From the NCBI GenBank assembly GCA_030248215.1, contig JASANG010002035.1:118307-182306 (forward strand): a stretch of DNA of 64,000 bases, in the 5' to 3' direction. The notes under the pieces were generated by a model, which worked only from the letters and a program-made list of their open reading frames with translations, was not told where the DNA came from and did no database searches. Shown piece by piece: positions 20,476 through 33,477 of this stretch (positions are counted from its first letter, which is position 1; each line of letters begins with the position of its first letter). Position numbers and translations under genes: made by a program. This stretch comes from Enoplolaimus lenunculus (lineage: Eukaryota > Nematoda > Enoplea > Enoplida > Thoracostomopsidae).

Positions 20476-23400
20476 GATTTAATCAATACATAACATTGAA
20501 TTGAAACTAAAGGCATATATATCATTAACCTACTTGAAAATCTAATTTCAGTCGTCAAAAATGCGAAGATTCTTAGAATCACACAAATTCAAACCATTTT
20601 GTGCCAGAATTGCTTATTATGTTTATTGGCAAGAAGGCTAATTTCAACAGAGTAAACACCGAATTGTAATTTGGGCAAAACCAAACCGGGAAACTAATAA
20701 ATGATAAATAAAACGGTCGTTTTTGGAAGCTGACAATTTCTCAATTGTTTTTACATTTGTTTGACCAGGATGTTTCCGTTGGCAGCATAAATGATCCCAG
20801 TGCGCAAGCGACTAAAATTTCACAATACAGCTCAAACTTACCATTTCGCCACCAAACCCTAGGGTAGAAGGCAGAACGCTGGTTTACATAAACAAATTTT
20901 AGTTGTTTTACTACATTTTTGGTCTTTTAAAACATAAAATATAAAAATATTAATTTTTCTCAAAATAATTTAAACTTTTACTATTTCATTGGACACGAGG
21001 CGGTGTTTTAATATCAAAGAACTTCTTTTTCGAATATATTTAAGAGATGGACGAAAAATTTTAATTCACTACAAAATACATTGTTTACTCTGACCTGTTG
21101 CGCACTAGACATAACCAGCTATATACAGCTAGTAGACTTGCACGAATTTCAGCCTAAAAAAGATTTAAGATGTGCGTACTAAAAAGCGTCATAGCATCAA
21201 TGATCAAAACATATGTTCTAGCGCTGCGTGCTAAAAATGTTAAATTCCAATTCAAGCCAAATATTTGTGACTCCGAAATTAGGTAGAACACAAAACTTTA
21301 GGCCTCCCAAGCTCATCAATAACTATTAAATATATCTGTATTTCGAAAATATACCAGCAGATACCGTTTTTCAAAGTCTGCATTACTCAGAAAGTATTTT
21401 GGATATATAGCCTCTAGGTATCCTCGCTTGTTCTTAATAATACAATACGCGTGAAAACAGCAGCACCATTTTTGGTTGGTTTGTGCTATAATATTTACCC
21501 AAACCTGAACCGTACAGGAACCACTGTATAGCGACAAAAGCGAATGTTGTGACCAAGGACGCATAAAACAAAAACGTAGGATATAGGGATATATTATTTC
21601 ACGACACTTTTACAGACAAAAATACAACATATTTCAGAAGCTTTAGAATAACTTGACTCCTGAGGGTTGATAAAAATGTGTTTTACAAGGCTGCATTCTC
21701 TCGAAAGGAAATCGTGGCTACGCCCCTTTTGGCCGTCTGATAAAACAACCGAAAAAGCCCAAAAATGCCTAAATGCTCATGTGAGCCTAACCAAAAGGCG
21801 CAGATGCGTATGAAACAGTATTTTCTGATGCTTGTTTGGCCCCTCAAAACGATGTATCGGTGTTTTACAGCTGGTCGGCTGGGCCAAAAACCGTTTGTTT
21901 TTTTCAAGAATGATAGCTGTTCGCATAAGCAAATGTGTGCCATCTAACAGCGGAATATCGAAAATGGTTATTTGTAAAATCACATGGCTAGTGATAATTT
22001 AACAAGTCTAATAAAATAAGCAATAAATTCTAACAATTTGTTATTTTGTGCGGATACTGCTAAACATGTCCGTAGCCTGCTGCAGGACGTCAAAATAACT
22101 TTTGGAAAGGACATTCGGTTAGAATAAAAAGCTTACAAGCGGATCTAAAACTTTTCCTGGCGGTCTGATTCCGCTTTGCTAGTCTCCGACTGCTCGCTAT
22201 AGACGAAGCTTATAATAGCATTTACTGCAAATATTAACACAAGGAAATGAATCACGTCTGGTCGTTTAGTTTTACAATATAGCTGTTACTGCAATTGTTT
22301 TGAAAACCATTAAAATTTATCTCCAATTCGACAAAATACTTACATAACCAGAGGAATAAGCTGTTTATGTAAAGCGGCCCATATTTATAGTCATAGGCCA
22401 ATCATGGCTGAGCTAAACGGTAATACATCGAAACATTTGTTGTAAACTTATTCAACCTAAAAGTGGTTTTGCTCAAAACCACGGGAGCAGCGTACTTATA
22501 ATGCGTCCTTTACCTTACCTCGTGTACCCGGTAAGCAACCGTGTACATCTCGTGCATTTCTCCATACTAACGATGCATAATCGGGCACCGGCGGATACCC
22601 GCGAGTAAAGGAGGGTCGGGTAAATAATTTCAAACGCGGGTATACCCACGGGTTCATGAAATGTTTAACCCTTATCGTCACAATGCCAAAAAATGATAAA
22701 CAATGTCATTTGCAAACTCTGACATACAGAGTGATCATTAGCCGTAACAGTCTTTTATCAGCTTTGGTTCCTAATCGTAAAACTTTTTAAGATTTCGTTT
22801 TAAACGTTCAGCCAACAAGTAAATCAGTATAATAAAATATACTAGTTAACATGGGTTCAAAATTTGCCACCGGCACCAAAACGTTGGGTAACTTTCGCAA
22901 CTTAACTAAAAACCTGCTGTACCTTGAACAAGACCTAAACAAAATAGGTCCATCTTCTTTTGTATCAGAGTTTCGTAATACGTTTAATTTGCATGCATAT
23001 ATAAAGTCCACTAGAACGGTTTCCAAAATACGTATTGCGGGGCTTTCCAGCTATAATTATATAGTTATTAGCATAAAATGACGGCCAGACTAACCTATTC
23101 TGTCTTAAAACGCTTGACTATATAATATAGGTGCCACGAATTTCAAAAGGTAAAAGAATTTGACTAAAAAGAACTAAAAGATTAGTTATTAAAGTCGAAA
23201 CAGAAATTTTTACATTACTTTAGCGATTAGAACGAATCATGTTTATTTTTCTCGAATTTGCAAATACTACAATTCAATGATAATTATTCCTAAGCCTAAC
23301 CCCAAGCCTCCGTGTAAGTTTAATTCTCTAAGTATATCCCTAAGCTTAAATCCAAGTCCAAGCCCATGTCAAAATTTATAGTAACATTAATTATAAAGGC

Positions 23401-25795
23401 AATGTTTAAAACTAACTATTGAAGTGACAATAAGAAATGCTAAACACGGGGTGTCAGCGTTGCTAAGAAGCTATTCAAACAAGCATGTCATATATACACA
23501 TATAAATTCAAAAGTTAGCAATGAAAACTACCACAAAAAGCAGTAATACATGCATGATGCACAAGTCTAAAACGAGAGTATTTAGGTGTTGGACGTTGTG
23601 TTGTGTTTAGTGAAAAGCACCCTAGCGGCAGATGGCAGACAAGAGTATATGGTATATAGTTTTTAAAGCCACGACACATAATTATGCCCAAAACCAGACA
23701 AAAGTAGTAGAGTAAACGGATACCACGGGCTCAACGAGAATGAATACTGTTAGAACTAAACAGTGAAAACTGGTTATAAGTACCTAGAAAATGGACCTAT
23801 TTTTGGCTGGTACTGGTATGAGAAACACGAATGCCTTTACATGCGCTGACGTGTTAGATGTGCGTATTCTTGTAATTTAATAAATGAATTTAAAAATTGA
23901 ATAATCGTCAAAATTTAAATTTTGATAACATATTACAAAGCTATCGATAAGGTTCGTAACTTCACGGGTTCAGTGGTTTCCCTACACTATCCAGCATGCA
24001 GATTTTATAATTGTATATTTAATAGTGGAACGAGCATTGTTTTCTAGCTAAAACACTCTGAATAAATTTAGTTGCGCTTAAAGTTGTTGATTTTACTTTA
24101 TTATTTAACGTTCATTATCAAAAAACTGAAATGATCTTATAAATTAATGCCGTAATTTCTCCAATGTTGGCGTTTCTAGCTGCAACGATTTCTTGAAATC
24201 ACAAAAAATTCCTTTCAGTTTAAGATTTAAGCTTAAACTAAAACATATGCCACCTGCTTACAGACAAGACTGGTCTCCAAATGAACCGTTGTGAAATCCA
24301 AGATGTCAATATTTCGTAAATGATAAAGAATAAGTTGACTGTAAGCTGTTTCGTAGACGACGGTCAAAAACCACCAATGGTATGGAGCTACTAAAATAAC
24401 TACTCAAAATGTGAACGGAGTCATTTCTTGAGGGGGTATTTTATATATAATGCCAAACATGATATTTTGCCAAACAACATGATATTTCCGAAACCGTAAT
24501 TTAAAAATGTACTTTTACGGCAACCTAGTTGAGAATCCAGAAATTTGTGATTGAACGGGGACAATAATAAAATTACACGAGAAGCCAAACGCAACTTTAG
24601 TACTAAATCGCAATGCAAAATTTTTTGTTTTGATCTGTGTTACTGGTCATGATTTTGGTAGTCTTTCAAGACGCAACCGCCTTATTTGATAAAAAGCAAA
24701 AATGTTAGACATTCTTTTGTGCCTATAATCTTGTTTTAATACATTTTAAATGTTTATGGTACCAAAAACGATCGGTTCTGCTATATTAGTGAAATTTCGT
24801 CATATTTTCCGTATACAATTTTGACCTGTAAATATTCCAATTAAAGTTAAAATTTAAAAATTTGTCACAAATTTTATTAGCGCTGGCTGAACTTTTCCTG
24901 CATTCAAAAAATAAGTTATTCCTTTACATCAAGTATATTGGTGCAAGTTGAAATATAATTCACTTTCGACATGTTTCACTGAAATAAATAGGCGGAATAC
25001 TCCCGAACGGAACATTCCGAGGGTCATTCCAAACGAGCCGCAACCTTCGACAATTTTGATTCGCTTCAGAAGAGTAGAGATACTGGTTTTATTGATCGTT
25101 CTTTACCGGTTTTCAATATAATAGTAAGAACCGATGAATTTTAATCATTTTATTCAAACTCGCCCCCCTCCAATTTTTATTATTCGGCCTTGTTGCCCGG
25201 CAAACCGTTAAACGAAAACAGCATTCAATAGAAAGACAAACTTTAATACAAAATATCGGGTTTTCTAGAGCCAGAATGTAAATGCCTGCGTTTAAAATAT
25301 GCCGGCATAAAACTTTTCTTAAACTGGCGACGGACTGCTTCAAACAAACTGCTCTATTGGGTTTCGCAATTCGCCGGCTAAACGGTTCTTTATTGTTTAA
25401 ATTCCATTTCAATCATTGGCGGATACAAGGAGAGGGGTACGCTGGCCACGTCACCTAACAGGAAACAAAACCAACTTATGTATTAACGTTTAGCGGCGAA
25501 ATGTGTTTGGCTTCTTGCTCGCTAAAGCACACGAGGATTCTTTTTACCTTGCGCGGTACCCTTTTTAAGAATTTTCTCAATCCGTCACTGTGGGTTTATT
25601 CGCAATTTTTGCTTAGCATTTAAAGCTGGTTGTGGCGTGTGTGGTTTGCGTGTCATGAACCAGAAAAATATTTTAAAATAAATGCCTGTATTTTTTGGCC
25701 ACGGTTTTTTCAGAACTGTGTTGTTAAAGCAACTTTTTCATGAAACTTACGCTGGTTCAGGTTTTTTTGGTTCCGCTAATATGCTAAGTATATCT

Positions 25796-25853
25796 AATAA
25801 CCAACGACGGACGGATTACCGGTGCGCTGCTCTAACCACTGAATTACGCAGCC
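25796..25853 (-). repeat. tRNA-derived fragment (pseudo-tRNA or SINE head)
   Basis: Read on the minus strand, GGCTGCGTAATTCAGTGGTT and the following AGAGCAGCGCACCGGTAATC match a tRNA acceptor stem, D-arm (A box) and start of an anticodon arm. The expected B box GGTTCGAATCC is degraded (GTTGGTTATTAG) and the 3' acceptor strand is absent. This favours a tRNA pseudogene or the head of a SINE over a working tRNA. Confidence 0.45.
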
Positions 25854-27235
25854 ATGCAAACTTTTCGCTACAATGGCTCTATATACCGTGAGTTTGGTCC
25901 GATTTTTAAATCCTAACAAGCTAAGGTAACACTGTTTCATGTAAAAACATGGCATATATTTTATTCCCAGTAACCCTGCCAGCTATTTAAAAATCTCCAA
26001 AAAAAATTCATGAACTTTGTTAATCACATTTTTTACCGAGGTATTTCATAGTCGTACAACTTCTACGTGGCTAAACGTGATTTGGCACCGTATGTGCTTA
26101 TTCGCTTGTTCAATGCTCGAAATAACCGTATATATTTTTTCAAAGAAACTCAAAATAGTTTGACCAAATTTGGTTTTAAAAGTCAATAAAATACACTGTT
26201 AATGTCTGTTGCTGCCTCAATAATATTCAAACTAAATTTGCCTTAAATTCTCGATAACTTCTAAACTTCATTAATGTCAAATATCTAAATATGTAATGAC
26301 ATAATTGAAACATATAAAAGAATTATATAATACATGGAATTCGTGTAATTAAAATTTTTCATCTATAACCCCATCTATACAATAACTCGGTATATAAAAC
26401 TGCAGCAAAAGACGTAGCCATGATTTTGAAATAGAAGTTTAAGTTGGATAAAAATTTTGGAAAGGGCGTTACTTGTGTTATCAATTTAAAACTTTCAAAA
26501 ACCCCACCACCAAAAGCCAAAGGAGGCTTTGACCCCTAAACACCCTAGCAACGCTCATGATACCAAACAAAGTCATATTAACATTTCGCAATCCAAAATT
26601 GATTTCGCCAAAAAAGGTTTAATAATGTTGATTGAATAGGTTGGCTGGCCAAACTTGAGCCAAACCTTACAAAAAAATTCACATTTGGTACGTGAAAACT
26701 TTTTCTTGAAACTATTTGCAGTTTTGTCAACCGTAAACACGCCGGTACGACACCGAGCGCATTAATAGATGTCGGGCGTTAAAAGAGCTCTTACGAGAAC
26801 TCTAAGCTTAAAACTATATTTCAGCTCAAATATATATGTATATAGGCTTCCTTCATCAAGTCATAGTTTGCTCAAAAAGAAACCAAACACTTTACGTATA
26901 GGCCGCAGGAGTGGTAGCGTGTCACTTGGCTCTTACACTTATGGGGCCACGGCCGAGCTGCATGGTTCCACGTATGACGGGCGCACACATACACCTATGC
27001 CTATAGATCAAAAACCGTGTATAACTCTGCAATCTATGGCACTACCAACTATAGTTCTCAGTCGAGATACCACGCCTTTACGGAATGTATTCTTAGGTTT
27101 CGGGGGTTTAGAGAGTATGGAATAAAACACGTGAAAAAATGTACTTCGCAAAAACTATGACATATTGGGTTTGATAAACAACGTCAACGGTGACAGGTTT
27201 CACGGGAATGTTAAAGGAAATGTGAAGGGAATGAT

Positions 27236-27430
27236 AGTGAATCTACGACAATTCGTCGCCCGATAACTTATGTCAGACAGTGTACTCAGCCTAAAGCCTA
27301 AGCATTATTATAAGCGTAACGCTCGTCCTAAGCCGAAGCATAATGATAATTGACAAATTGTTTAGCGAAAGATTTTTCGAATTACAAGTTTTCGGTTGGC
27401 GACTTGTCGGGTGACGAATATCACGATGTC
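27236..27430. mobile_element. GTCGAC-type palindromic element, second copy
   Basis: Left: TCTACGACAATTCGTCGCCC, GATAACTT. Right: GTTTTCGGTTGGCGACTTGT and CGGGTGACGAATATCACG. CCTAAG-like hexamers lie between (about 27290-27335). The open frame starting at 27350 falls partly inside it and is not treated as a gene. Confidence 0.55.
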
Positions 27431-28283
27431 TGTTATATTAACTGCTGTAAAAGACAGTACAGTAGTGAAAACATCATGGTAGAATGTCATAAATGTGAAA
27501 ACAAGCTAAAGAGAAATTCTATAACTGCTCAAAATCATACATATCGGTTAAGTTTTAGCAAAATTACACATTCAATCCGATGTATCAGAATGCCTTGATT
27601 TGTAAAACGTTATACAAGGGTTCCGTTATGCCGTACAAAATAAATTTAAAACTTTATCATTTAAAAATAAAATTATTCCTTGGGTTAATCAATTTTTCTG
27701 CACCAGTTTGTTGTTTGGAATTCTTAGGCTGTACTTTTTAATGGTCGGTTTATTATATATGTCCGTGAATCAGTGCCGAATTTTTTGAGCCGATAATACG
27801 TGCATGAAAATATTTTGCAAAATTCAAAACAGAAGCATATTTCTCGCAAACCAACGGGTCGTTGCTACTGTATTAATTTCGCATGCAACCATGCTTGCCT
27901 TATATAATTTGAGGTAAATATATAATCATGGGTAATAAATTATACGTAGGATGTGCAAAACATCCTATTCTAGCGTCCCAGTTTTGAATATACCACGTCT
28001 AAAACGCGCAAATTCGAGCCATACAACCTCTAAAACGAATATGACTCGATGATAAATGGCTGTCTCAACATTGCTATATCAGAGGGTCGTCCGCATGGCA
28101 ATCCACTATGGAATGTTCTGACACGTGTAGCACAGCCACATGTCCTACGGGATATAATATATAATACGTGAATCGCGGATTGAAGATCAGATTTGCTTAC
28201 TGCATCTTAGTGGCATTGGAGGTGCTGTTAGGTATATCGTTAGCATTTAGAACTTAGAGATTCCTGTAATAAATTGACTGTAA

Positions 28284-28560
28284 AGCCCTATTCACACGTG
28301 TAAGTTTTTGCTGCGAGAACTTGCAGCTGCAATTTGTACTTGCAACTTTTGTTCAAAATTCGGTTCGAAATATTTGCGGTTGCAAATAAACCATTAAAAA
28401 TCGTAGCTAGGAATTTAGTTCACATGTTTGAATAACCATACATAGTTCACTGAATTTTATTGCAGCCGCTTTCTCGTTCGCTGCTGAAAGAATGCACGTT
28501 TTGCGTGCAATTTGCAGCAGCAAGTTCTCGCATCAAAAACTTGCACGTATGAATAGGACT
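28284..28560. mobile_element. 277-bp MITE, AGTCCTATTCATACGTG ends
   Basis: The left end AGCCCTATTCACACGTGTAA and the right end (complement of TTGCACGTATGAATAGGACT) are inverted repeats. They continue inward through CTGCGAGAACTTGCAGCTGC and its mirror GCAGCAGCAAGTTCTCGCAT. A shorter relative lies at about 30043-30162. Confidence 0.8.
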
Positions 28561-29007
28561 TCATTTTTTAACTATGTTACTAAATCAACTGCCGAAATCG
28601 GAACGTTTTCTGCACCATGTACAGCTCAGCTGACCATTGTCAGTTTCACTAATGCGGTTTGCTATGCAAAATGTAGCGATAACTAATGAACCGAACAAAA
28701 ATGCAATCTTTTGCTTTTCGAATTCAAATCCAATTTTCTTCGCGGTGCTGCAAAACAGTATTGTTTTGATTTTAAACAGAGTTAAAACTGCAACGGCGTA
28801 ATGAGTAAAAGGCTTTAGGCGAATAAACATATTAATTAACTTTTTTTTTCGAAAACAATACAATTTGTTGGGATTTTAGTATAATATTTTGTATTGTGCC
28901 CTACATCAATGTCAGATTTGTGACTGCCAAAAATACAACTTGACGCTTTAAATCAGATGTTTTGATTTAAAATCAACGCTACATATATGTCGAAATCAAT
29001 AGAACAC

Positions 29008-29195
29008 GGCCCATGTTACTTTAAGGGGTGTCCAGGTATCTGGTGGGTCTATAAACGAGCAGGTCTAAATTCTAAAAAACATTTTTTGCTTAGACTTAGG
29101 CATAGGCTTAGGCTTAGGAGCTCATTTTTGCAACGCTTAGGCTTAGGCTTAGGTTTAGGATTCTACTGTTACGCCTGTCAAAAGTAACATTGGCC
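29008..29195. mobile_element. Palindromic MITE with TTAGGC repeats, second copy of the 1658 type
   Basis: Ends GGCCCATGTTACTTTAAGGG and the complement of AAAGTAACATTGGCC; length 188 versus 184 for the copy at 1658-1841. The interior has repeated TTAGGC and a conserved CTACTGTTACGCC before the right end. Confidence 0.8.
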
Positions 29196-30042
29196 AATAA
29201 CACAATGTGAAATTTTTAAAAAACGTTTTGTTATTGGTAGTTAGTTTAATATTTAGCTTAAATTATGCCAAAGTCTAAAAATTCGCGAAAACTGCACAGA
29301 GAAGTACAAGAATTAATTCTCGTCCAGAAATAGGTGAAAATTAGTTACCATACGACTGAAAAATTCAACTTCACGGTTAAATTCCAAAACATCATAGCTG
29401 CATTAGTTGAAAAATTTCAGCCTTATATTAGCATAAAATTCGTTGCACAATAAAATACCATGAAAATATTTCGCGCCGACACTCGTACTCGAAGCCGCAT
29501 ACCCTTTTGTTTTTCAGTATTTAGCATTATTTTGTGATGAAACATAATATTAAACTCAAACTGTGAAATGCAGAGCCTTTGCTCAAGGCTATTAAAAGTC
29601 AAGCTTCTTTGGAATCGTCTAAAACCTGAACCATCGAAAGCGAGAACACTTTAATTAACCAGTTTGAAAAACTATAATGGCACACTTTTTTCTGCCTCTG
29701 ACGACCGCCAAGTTTAAAACTAGGTCAAACTGTCGAAACACAAAGAGTTGAATGAAAACCAGAAACAGCAAACCAGAACCAGCCTAAATTCAAGAGCTGT
29801 ATGGTAAAATAGCTTTTATCTATGCTAATACTGCTTATGCGGTTAAGAGAGAACAGTTATTTAAAAGTGAAGTATACAAGGCACTGCTTGTACGGCAATG
29901 CCTTGATATAAAGGCGGTATTTGAGTTCACTTTGAAATGCTATCAAAATATCCTTTGCTCTATCTAAGCTATGCATTCTGGGTAATAGGGCCTTTAAACG
30001 AAGTATCTGCCATGGCTAAAGGTTAAGCTTGATTTGAGCATA

Positions 30043-30162
30043 AAAACCCTTATTTAAACGTGCAAATTTTTGTAACGAGAACTTACAGCGGCTAATTGCA
30101 CGTGCAATCTGTAGTTGCAGTGTTATGCTGCTAATACTTGCATGAGTGAATAAAGATTTGCT
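30043..30162. mobile_element. Short internally deleted relative of the 28284 MITE
   Basis: Starts CCCTTATTTAAACGTGCAAA, contains CGAGAACTTACAGCGGCTAA and ends ATACTTGCATGAGTGAATAA. These are the same landmarks as the 28284-28560 element over less than half the length. Confidence 0.5.
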
Positions 30163-33100
30163 GATAGAAAATTTGATGATATTGTCAGAAAAGCTTAAAC
30201 TCTGGTTAAGAAGTGGCATGTTAACAACTAAAGATAACTGCTTTATGAAACAAGATTAAGTTTAATTTGTTTATGCTGCAAAATCTAGCGGTTGATTTTT
30301 CTGGCAAAACTCCGAAAGATAGCAACGTACGTAAATAAAAATTCACGCCTATTGCAATATTGTTTAGAACTTCGTTATTAATATATTACTCAATTTTAAA
30401 ATAAATACCTGTTTATCTGTGTTCGCTAACTTATTTCGTTCATTTCAGACATAAACTAAATATTACCAACATTTTTAAAAACCGATAATGTTCCGATCCT
30501 AGTACTGTTAAGAAATAAAACCCTTGAAATGAAGCAGATTTTAATACTGACGATCGCACTTGAGCTCAAGCAATAAGTTTCATCAATTTAAAATCGAAAT
30601 ACATTAATCTTAAAGCTACCGTTCATGTGCCCCGTTATATATATCTGGTGAAAAACGTTTATTTATTTATTTAGTTATACATATAAATATATATGTATAA
30701 ACTTTATATAGGCTATTGCAAAACTTACTGTGGCCAGAAACGCAATTAATCAGGATAAAGTTTGACTGTAAAAATCTAAAATATTGTTTTATAACTCGCA
30801 ACAAAAACCATAGTGAGACTGATTATCATAGGAATCGGAAGGTGTATGTGTAAGGAGGGGGCGCAGTCGCACACCCTAGCCATACTCAAATATTATATAT
30901 ACGTAAAGTATATAGAGAAAAAATATTGGTTGCTGGTACTATACTGTCATACTGACTGTACGTTTTGATCAAAAGCCTATGTGAATACCACAAGAAAACA
31001 TTCTGGGGGCACCCGTTCTGGTTATTCAGTTACTTAGCTAAAACCATCACAAGCATACTGTAAAAACCTAAACATCGGTGAATGAATACATTTCTATGGA
31101 AGCCAGTGTATTTTATTTAGCGCCGGAGTCGTAGCCAAAAGGTGTTTTACTCTGAGAAGGCATAACTGCAAAGAATTGCTGTTGAAATCGAGCGAAGCGA
31201 GCGAGCAAAGCATTTCTTAAGTCCTTAGAAAGTAGTAGATTGATTCGTTTTTAAGAAAATGTCTTCATGTCACTGTAGAAAATGCATGGGTATAATATCC
31301 CGTATATGTAGACTTTTGGTTAACATTTAAGCGTAAATTACAAATTTAACGGGTTATATATACTAACCTAGTGATGTCGAGTACTGTCACTTGATGATTT
31401 GCCTAAGCCTACAGGTAAACTTAACCTAAACTTTAAACATCGCGGAATGTGTACAAGAGCGTCTGCGCGTGAAATCTAGAAACAAGCCAATACATATTAC
31501 AATACTTTATCTTCGCGTGTATATGCGCTTAAAACCATATTATTTTATGCTTTCAAGCACAAGTAAACCTGTTTGCCGTACTTGATTCGTTTCGAAACTG
31601 TCACAGCACTGGTTCCGTTTTACCGTTTCAGGCTTGAAAGTATGCGGTGTTCCAGTTGGCAGGTTTTTTAGTTTATACACTTTTTATTGGGTTTTTGGCA
31701 GCTAAATCATTCACTGGCCCACAAGGATTTATGAGCACCATAAGAATATTGGGTTGGGGTTCGTAAATAGGGTCAAGTTTACGACAATATTACAATGTAC
31801 TGCAACAAGTGTAAATTGTATTTTATACTTTAAATATTCAATGTTATTGAAATCGTTTAGCGAACTCAGAGCAGTGAAGCTGTACCCCTTGTAATTATCA
31901 GCCGGAACCAGAGCCGGCGACTGGCGTATGGTTTTTGGCCAGCGAATACGAAACGGTAATATATTATCGAAAACTTTCGGTTTTCTGACGCATAGAAGTA
32001 TGTGGAGTGGGAGACATGTAGCAATTGAAATAAGTTTTAGCCAGGTAGCAAGCAGACACTGTACTATGTTGCGATAAAGGTTTTATGACAAAGAAACGTG
32101 GGATTCTGAAATTATATGGAACGGAATTGACTGAAACAAATATTAAATACCGTAAACCCTATTCACATGTTTAAATTGACGATATTGCAATTCATATTTA
32201 ACAACTTTAAACAAAAATCATAAAGTAGAAACTAAACTGTGCCGCATCGTACAGTTCAAATTGTTTCAATTGAAAACTAAGGAACCGTAGATGCACAACT
32301 AGAAAAATATGTTCATCTGAACGCTCGCAGTTAAAGTTAATTTTAATACTGAAAAAGACATATGAATATAGCAAATCTATCCATAGCGTAGTCAGCCCTG
32401 CCAGCTTCCGGTCTAACGAAACCATTTAACTAAACTGTCAGAAACGCTAACGCGCGTTTAACTGTCGTTTGAGTTTGCACAGCCCCGCCGGCAGGAAATA
32501 TTAGTAGAGTGAGCAACAAGATTTACAGACGGTGCCAAATTTTTTCGCATTCAGTGCTTTTGAGCAGGTGGAAAATTTTTCAGCCAAAAGGAAAACAATT
32601 TTCCTAGAAAGACAGTTCAACGCTCTCTCTCATTTGCCTCGTGGTTGCCGCCACACGAGTTTGCAATGTGTGACGTCAGAAAACCAGCAAATTAGGCACA
32701 TTTATTGAGTTCTTTTAGTGCCGCTTGTCGGTTCAGAGCATTAAACGCCGGGGTTTGTTGCTGTATCGAAATTATTCCGTATTGGCACGCAAACGTGCAT
32801 CAAAAGGCGACGGGCATGGGCTACCAAACGACCTAAATTTATTTTCATTTCTTCTTCTACAGAGTCTACATTGCATTATTGAAAAATAATTGACAATTTT
32901 TTCAAAAAGCCGCCATTTTAGCCGTTTTTAGAAGCCCACGACCACCCCTTTTCGGTCTAAATAACTGCGTATGGCCCTTGGTCGTGAGCAGAATTGCAGT
33001 TTGAATTTTTAATACATGTGAGACACTGGTTAATATGGTGCGAAAACAGAATATATTATCTATTTGCAAATTGCACTTTACAAACCAGAAAGGGTCGATG

Positions 33101-33186
33101 TTAAAGTAAGTGCGTTTTTTTTGCGAAAATGATTTCTTTCTACTAAAACATTTATAAGCACAAGTATTACTTCGGTCTACAAAACT

Positions 33187-33477
33187 TTAATCTGATATGT
33201 TGTCTTTGGCTAGGGCTAACACAGCCACTTAAACTAAACTATTCCATAGTTTAATTGGTTGCTGTTGCCGGAAAACGCCATACCTTAATCTGATATGTTG
33301 TCTTTGGCTAGGGCTAGCACAGCCACTTAAACTAAACCATTCCATAGTTTAATTGGTTGCTGTTGCCGGAAAACGCCATACCTTAATCTGATATGTTGTC
33401 TTTGGCTAGGGCTAGCACAGCCACTTAAACTAAACCATTCCATAGTTTAATTGGTTGCTGTTGCCGGAAAACGCCAT
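33187..33477 (+). repeat. Tandem repeat, three copies of a 98-bp unit
   Basis: Starts of the shared motif TCTGATATGTTGTCTTTGGC fall at 33191, 33289 and 33387, exactly 98 bases apart. Each unit ends GCCGGAAAACGCCAT. Copies two and three are nearly identical while copy one differs at a few sites, so the last duplication is recent. The array is flanked by unique sequence and is not coding in any obvious frame. Confidence 0.95.

Larger units (their letters stand above)
19888..28283. other. Gene-poor stretch upstream of synaptotagmin
   Basis: No recognisable gene. It contains a TTAGGC-type MITE (20160-20475), scattered CCTAAG hexamers (about 23288-23360), a tRNA-like fragment (25796-25853) and a GTCGAC-type element (about 27236-27430). 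Open frames at 21683-21983, 25113-25412 and 26769-27125 have no motif I can name. The synaptotagmin promoter must be at the left end. Confidence 0.5.
28561..33186. other. Gene-poor stretch
   Basis: Contains a TTAGGC-type MITE (29008-29195), a short relative of the 28284 MITE (30043-30162), AT-rich low-complexity sequence near 30650-30710, and a TGACGTCA site (32671-32678) in a locally less AT-rich block. No recognisable coding exon. Confidence 0.5.

Noticed and set aside
21683-21983. Two overlapping minus-strand frames with FDIPLLDGTHLL as a possible transposase remnant
   Set aside because: The DGTHL word recalls PIF/Harbinger-type transposases, but nothing else aligns convincingly and no terminal repeats were found.
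26769-27125. 118-residue plus-strand open frame
   Set aside because: No recognisable domain, low-complexity Ser/Thr mix and no supporting splice or promoter context.
27350-27598. 82-residue open frame with several Cys
   Set aside because: It starts inside a palindromic GTCGAC-type element and has no motif outside it.
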